Shown here: positions 62,111-64,000 of the stretch, piece by piece | How the letters are laid out: each line of letters begins with the position of its first letter | Numbering within the stretch: position 1 is the first letter of the stretch | Notes under the pieces: generated by a model | Database searches by the model: none | Told to the model about the DNA's origin: nothing | Seen by the model: the letters and a program-made list of their open reading frames with translations, nothing else | Program-made: the position numbers and the translations under genes | Source: Phycisphaerales bacterium | Lineage (GTDB): Bacteria > Planctomycetota > Phycisphaerae > Phycisphaerales > UBA1924 | Reading direction: 5' to 3' | Assembly: GCA_020850415.1 (NCBI GenBank) | Contig: JADZER010000055.1 | Location: 1 to 64,000, forward strand | Length of the DNA: 64,000 nt

Positions 62111-62660
62111 ACCTGACAATACCTCCCACAAACCGAACAAACCAGTGCCCCAGGGGGCCCGGCAATCCGCAGTTGTCTCCGGGCAGACCGATCGCGCCCC
62201 CGGTCTGGGGAGTTTCCTTGGCGTGTTTCGCCTACTCCCAACCGGGCTGCCAACGGGCTCCGCCCAACGCTTCTTGTCGATCCACCGATCAACACGCCTT
62301 CGAACAGGCGCGAGCGGAGCATACCACTACCCGTCGTGCGGACAAGCGGGCAACCCCCCAAAATGGAGTATGCGAACATGGGGATATTGTGTCGCTTCCG
62401 CCGCAAACCTCGGAGAGAGCGAAGTTTGCGCGACCCTCAAGAAACTTGAAAATTTCCCACCCCCCCGCGCCACTTCCCCGCGCGAGGCGGCGAACATCCC
62501 GGTACAACGCCACCCGGGGCCCGCGACACGCGCCACACCGCTCGCCGACCCCCGGGACGAACGCCGCGGTAACCCACGGCGTGACAAGCATTTAGGCGAC
62601 CTGGACACCACCCGTCGCCCGCCCCGACACGATCAGCACCCACAGGGAGACCACGGTCCC
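62111..62660. other. 550-base divergent region between dcd and the FlgI-like gene
   Basis: Long spacer between divergent genes. One candidate promoter for dcd is listed separately. The part near 62,440-62,460 is locally AT-rich (AAACTTGAAAATTTCC) and might include the promoter of the FlgI-like gene. No ORF, repeat or hairpin that I would defend. Confidence 0.5.
62318..62345 (-). promoter_or_regulatory. Predicted sigma-70 promoter for dcd
   Basis: On the minus strand TTGTCC (62,345-62,340) and TATGCT (62,323-62,318) are spaced by 16 bases, about 200 bases before the dcd ATG. It is a sequence-based prediction. Confidence 0.4.
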
Positions 62661-64000
62661 ATGTCAAGCCCCATGTGGAAAACCGTCCGCACCGCCGCCC
62701 TCGCCCTGACCATCCTCACGCTCGCCGCCTGCTCCGGCGGCTCAAAGAAGCAGGTCGAGCGCGTCCAGGTCCAGCCGCGCGAGGTCCCCGCACCCCTCCG
62801 GGGCACCGTCGGCAGCCTCGCCCAGTCCTCCGCAGGACAGCCGATCCTCGTCTCCGGCTTCGGCCTCATCGTCGGCCTCAACGGCACCGGCGGCGGTCTC
62901 CTCGACGAACGCATCGCCGCCACCATGGAGCGGGAGATGGCCCTCATGGGCGTCGGCCCCAGCTCCGGCGCCGAGAACACCGCCCTCCAGGACCCCATCA
63001 CCGGACAGTTCCGGAGCCCCGCCGAGGTCCTCCGCGACAAGAATGTCGCCGTCGTCCTCGTCCAGGCCGTCCTCCCCCGCGGCGCCCCCGCCAACTACCA
63101 GTTCGACGCCTATGTCCAGGCCGTCAACGCCACCAGCCTCGAGGGCGGACGCCTCTGGACCACCAAGCTCCGCCTCGGCCCCGTCGGCGTCTTCGGCGCC
63201 GTCCAGACCCGCGAGATCGCCGAGGCCAGGGGCGACCTCTTCATCAACCCCTTCGAGGACCCCGCCGACGATTACAAGTCCCGCACCGTCGGGCGAGTCC
63301 TCGCCGGCGGCAGAGTCACAGACCCCCTGCCCATCCGCCTCACCCTCGATGTCCCCAGCCACCAGCGATCCCGGCTCGTCACCCACGCCGTCAATAGCCG
63401 CTTCCCCGAGCGGGCCCACGCCCGCGAGCCCGCGGCCAAGGGCCACGACGACTCCATGATCGAGCTCCATGTGCCGCAGAGCCTCGAGGGCATGCCCAAC
63501 GAGTTCCTCCGCATCGTCGAGCACCTCCCGATCGAGCAGAGCTACCCGCGCGAGCGGGCCCAGGCCTACATCGACGCGATGGAGCAGAACCCCGAGCTGC
63601 TCGAGGACCTCACCTGGTGCCTCGTCGCCCTCGGCGACCCCGCCCTGCCCTACACCCGGGAGCTCTACGAGTCGTCCGACCCCGCCCGACGCATGGCCGG
63701 CCTCCGCGCCGGGGCCATGCTCGGCGACGCCCGCGCCGCCCCCCCGCTGCTCGAGCTCTCCACGACCGGCTCGGCCGCAGAACGCTCCGACGCCATCGCC
63801 CTGCTCTCGGAGATCGACGGCGGGCCGAGCGTCGACACCACCCTCCGCGCCCTGCTCGAACACCCCACCATGACCACCCGCATCGCCGCCTACGAGGCCC
63901 TCGCCCGGCGCGCCGAACGAGCCGAATACGCCCGCCTGCTGTCCATCGAGGCCTCCCGCCCCGCCTCCAGCGGCATGGCCCGCACGCCCGAGGAACTCAT
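62661..64000 (+). CDS. FlgI-like (flagellar P-ring domain) lipoprotein, C-terminal part missing
   Basis: The frame from ATG 62,661 stays open to the window edge (446 codons). The N-terminus is a lipoprotein signal (ALALTILTLAACSGG, lipobox L-A-A-C). Next comes a P-ring FlgI-like segment: GQPILVSGFGLIVGLNGTGG, VLRDKNVAVVLVQAVLPRGA, NYQFDAYVQAVNATSLEGGR, then PLPIRLTLDVPSHQR. From about residue 295 the sequence becomes helical with Arg/Ala/Leu-rich HEAT-like units (GLRAGAMLGDARAAPPLLEL, HPTMTTRIAAYEALARR). Classical FlgI is a soluble periplasmic ring protein without lipid anchor; no flagellar genes are adjacent, so it could serve another envelope complex. Confidence 0.82.
   Translation, partial: MSSPMWKTVRTAALALTILTLAACSGGSKKQVERVQVQPREVPAPLRGTVGSLAQSSAGQPILVSGFGLIVGLNGTGGGLLDERIAATMEREMALMGVGPSSGAENTALQDPITGQFRSPAEVLRDKNVAVVLVQAVLPRGAPANYQFDAYVQAVNATSLEGGRLWTTKLRLGPVGVFGAVQTREIAEARGDLFINPFEDPADDYKSRTVGRVLAGGRVTDPLPIRLTLDVPSHQRSRLVTHAVNSRFPERAHAREPAAKGHDDSMIELHVPQSLEGMPNEFLRIVEHLPIEQSYPRERAQAYIDAMEQNPELLEDLTWCLVALGDPALPYTRELYESSDPARRMAGLRAGAMLGDARAAPPLLELSTTGSAAERSDAIALLSEIDGGPSVDTTLRALLEHPTMTTRIAAYEALARRAERAEYARLLSIEASRPASSGMARTPEEL

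Overview
The window reads as one contiguous, GC-rich, gene-dense stretch of chromosome from a planctomycete of the Phycisphaerae/Phycisphaerales type. I infer this from several secreted proteins ending in a Val-Pro-x-Pro(Gly) motif, a hydrophobic stretch and an Arg cluster (PEP-CTERM-like tails), two secreted proteins ending in paired dockerin-like D-x-D-G-D repeats, a pseudopilin of the kind abundant in planctomycetes, a giant secretin, and otherwise bacterial housekeeping genes with GTG and TTG starts. No rRNA, tRNA, CRISPR array, prophage or classical IS element was seen.

Layout. 0-5 kb: end of a secreted protein gene, dut, a nucleotide-sugar epimerase, nrdR, a PAS-LuxR regulator and scoA. 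5.4-8.0 kb (minus): a four-gene operon of pseudopilin, a 12-cysteine secreted protein, a membrane-anchored secreted protein and a MauE/DoxX-like redox membrane protein. 8-14.2 kb: small membrane protein, HAD hydrolase, SIMPL protein, two secreted sorting-tail/dockerin proteins, a divergent HTH-like protein and scoB. 14.2-15 kb: a RAYT-type (REP-associated tyrosine) transposase flanked by hairpin repeats, running into a GH172 enzyme. 16.6-21.2 kb: membrane proteins, a DUF2959 lipoprotein, a PilZ protein and two bacterial PH-domain proteins. 21.4-28.1 kb (minus): an ABC-2 exporter pair, an RluD-type pseudouridine synthase coupled to a YfgM-like protein, a degenerate MnmE-like GTPase and coaX. 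28.1-37.1 kb (plus): a conserved unknown, a structured RNA leader followed by a 1125-residue secretin, a STAS/RsbW-like pair, the iscS-iscU-iscA set and an ACT-domain protein. 37-47.5 kb: a sorting-tail beta-propeller-like protein, trxB, a secreted unknown, a primary-type sigma factor, a UVR-motif protein, a KefB/C-like antiporter and mnmG. 47.7-56.1 kb: a WcaJ-type sugar transferase, dnaJ-like, a CpcT-FKBP fusion and mdh genes, two tandem sorting-tail paralogues and a dockerin subtilase. 56.5-62.1 kb (minus): the B12-dependent ribonucleotide reductase nrdJ, two unknown genes of different base composition, and dcd. The window ends inside a FlgI-like lipoprotein gene.

Themes. Deoxynucleotide supply (nrdJ, nrdR, dcd, dut) recurs, as do Fe-S/redox biology (isc genes, trxB, MauE-like) and surface or secreted material (secretin, pseudopilin, sorting tails, dockerins, polysaccharide genes). 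A second layer lies across the genes: short palindromic or tandem-repeat elements sit between genes and, in two cases, in frame inside conserved RNA-modification genes (rluD-type and mnmG). The strongest candidates for something undescribed are the four-way-junction leader RNA before the secretin (about 29,271-29,466), the pseudopilin/12-Cys/MauE operon (5,379-7,966), and the dispersed palindromic element family with its single RAYT gene.
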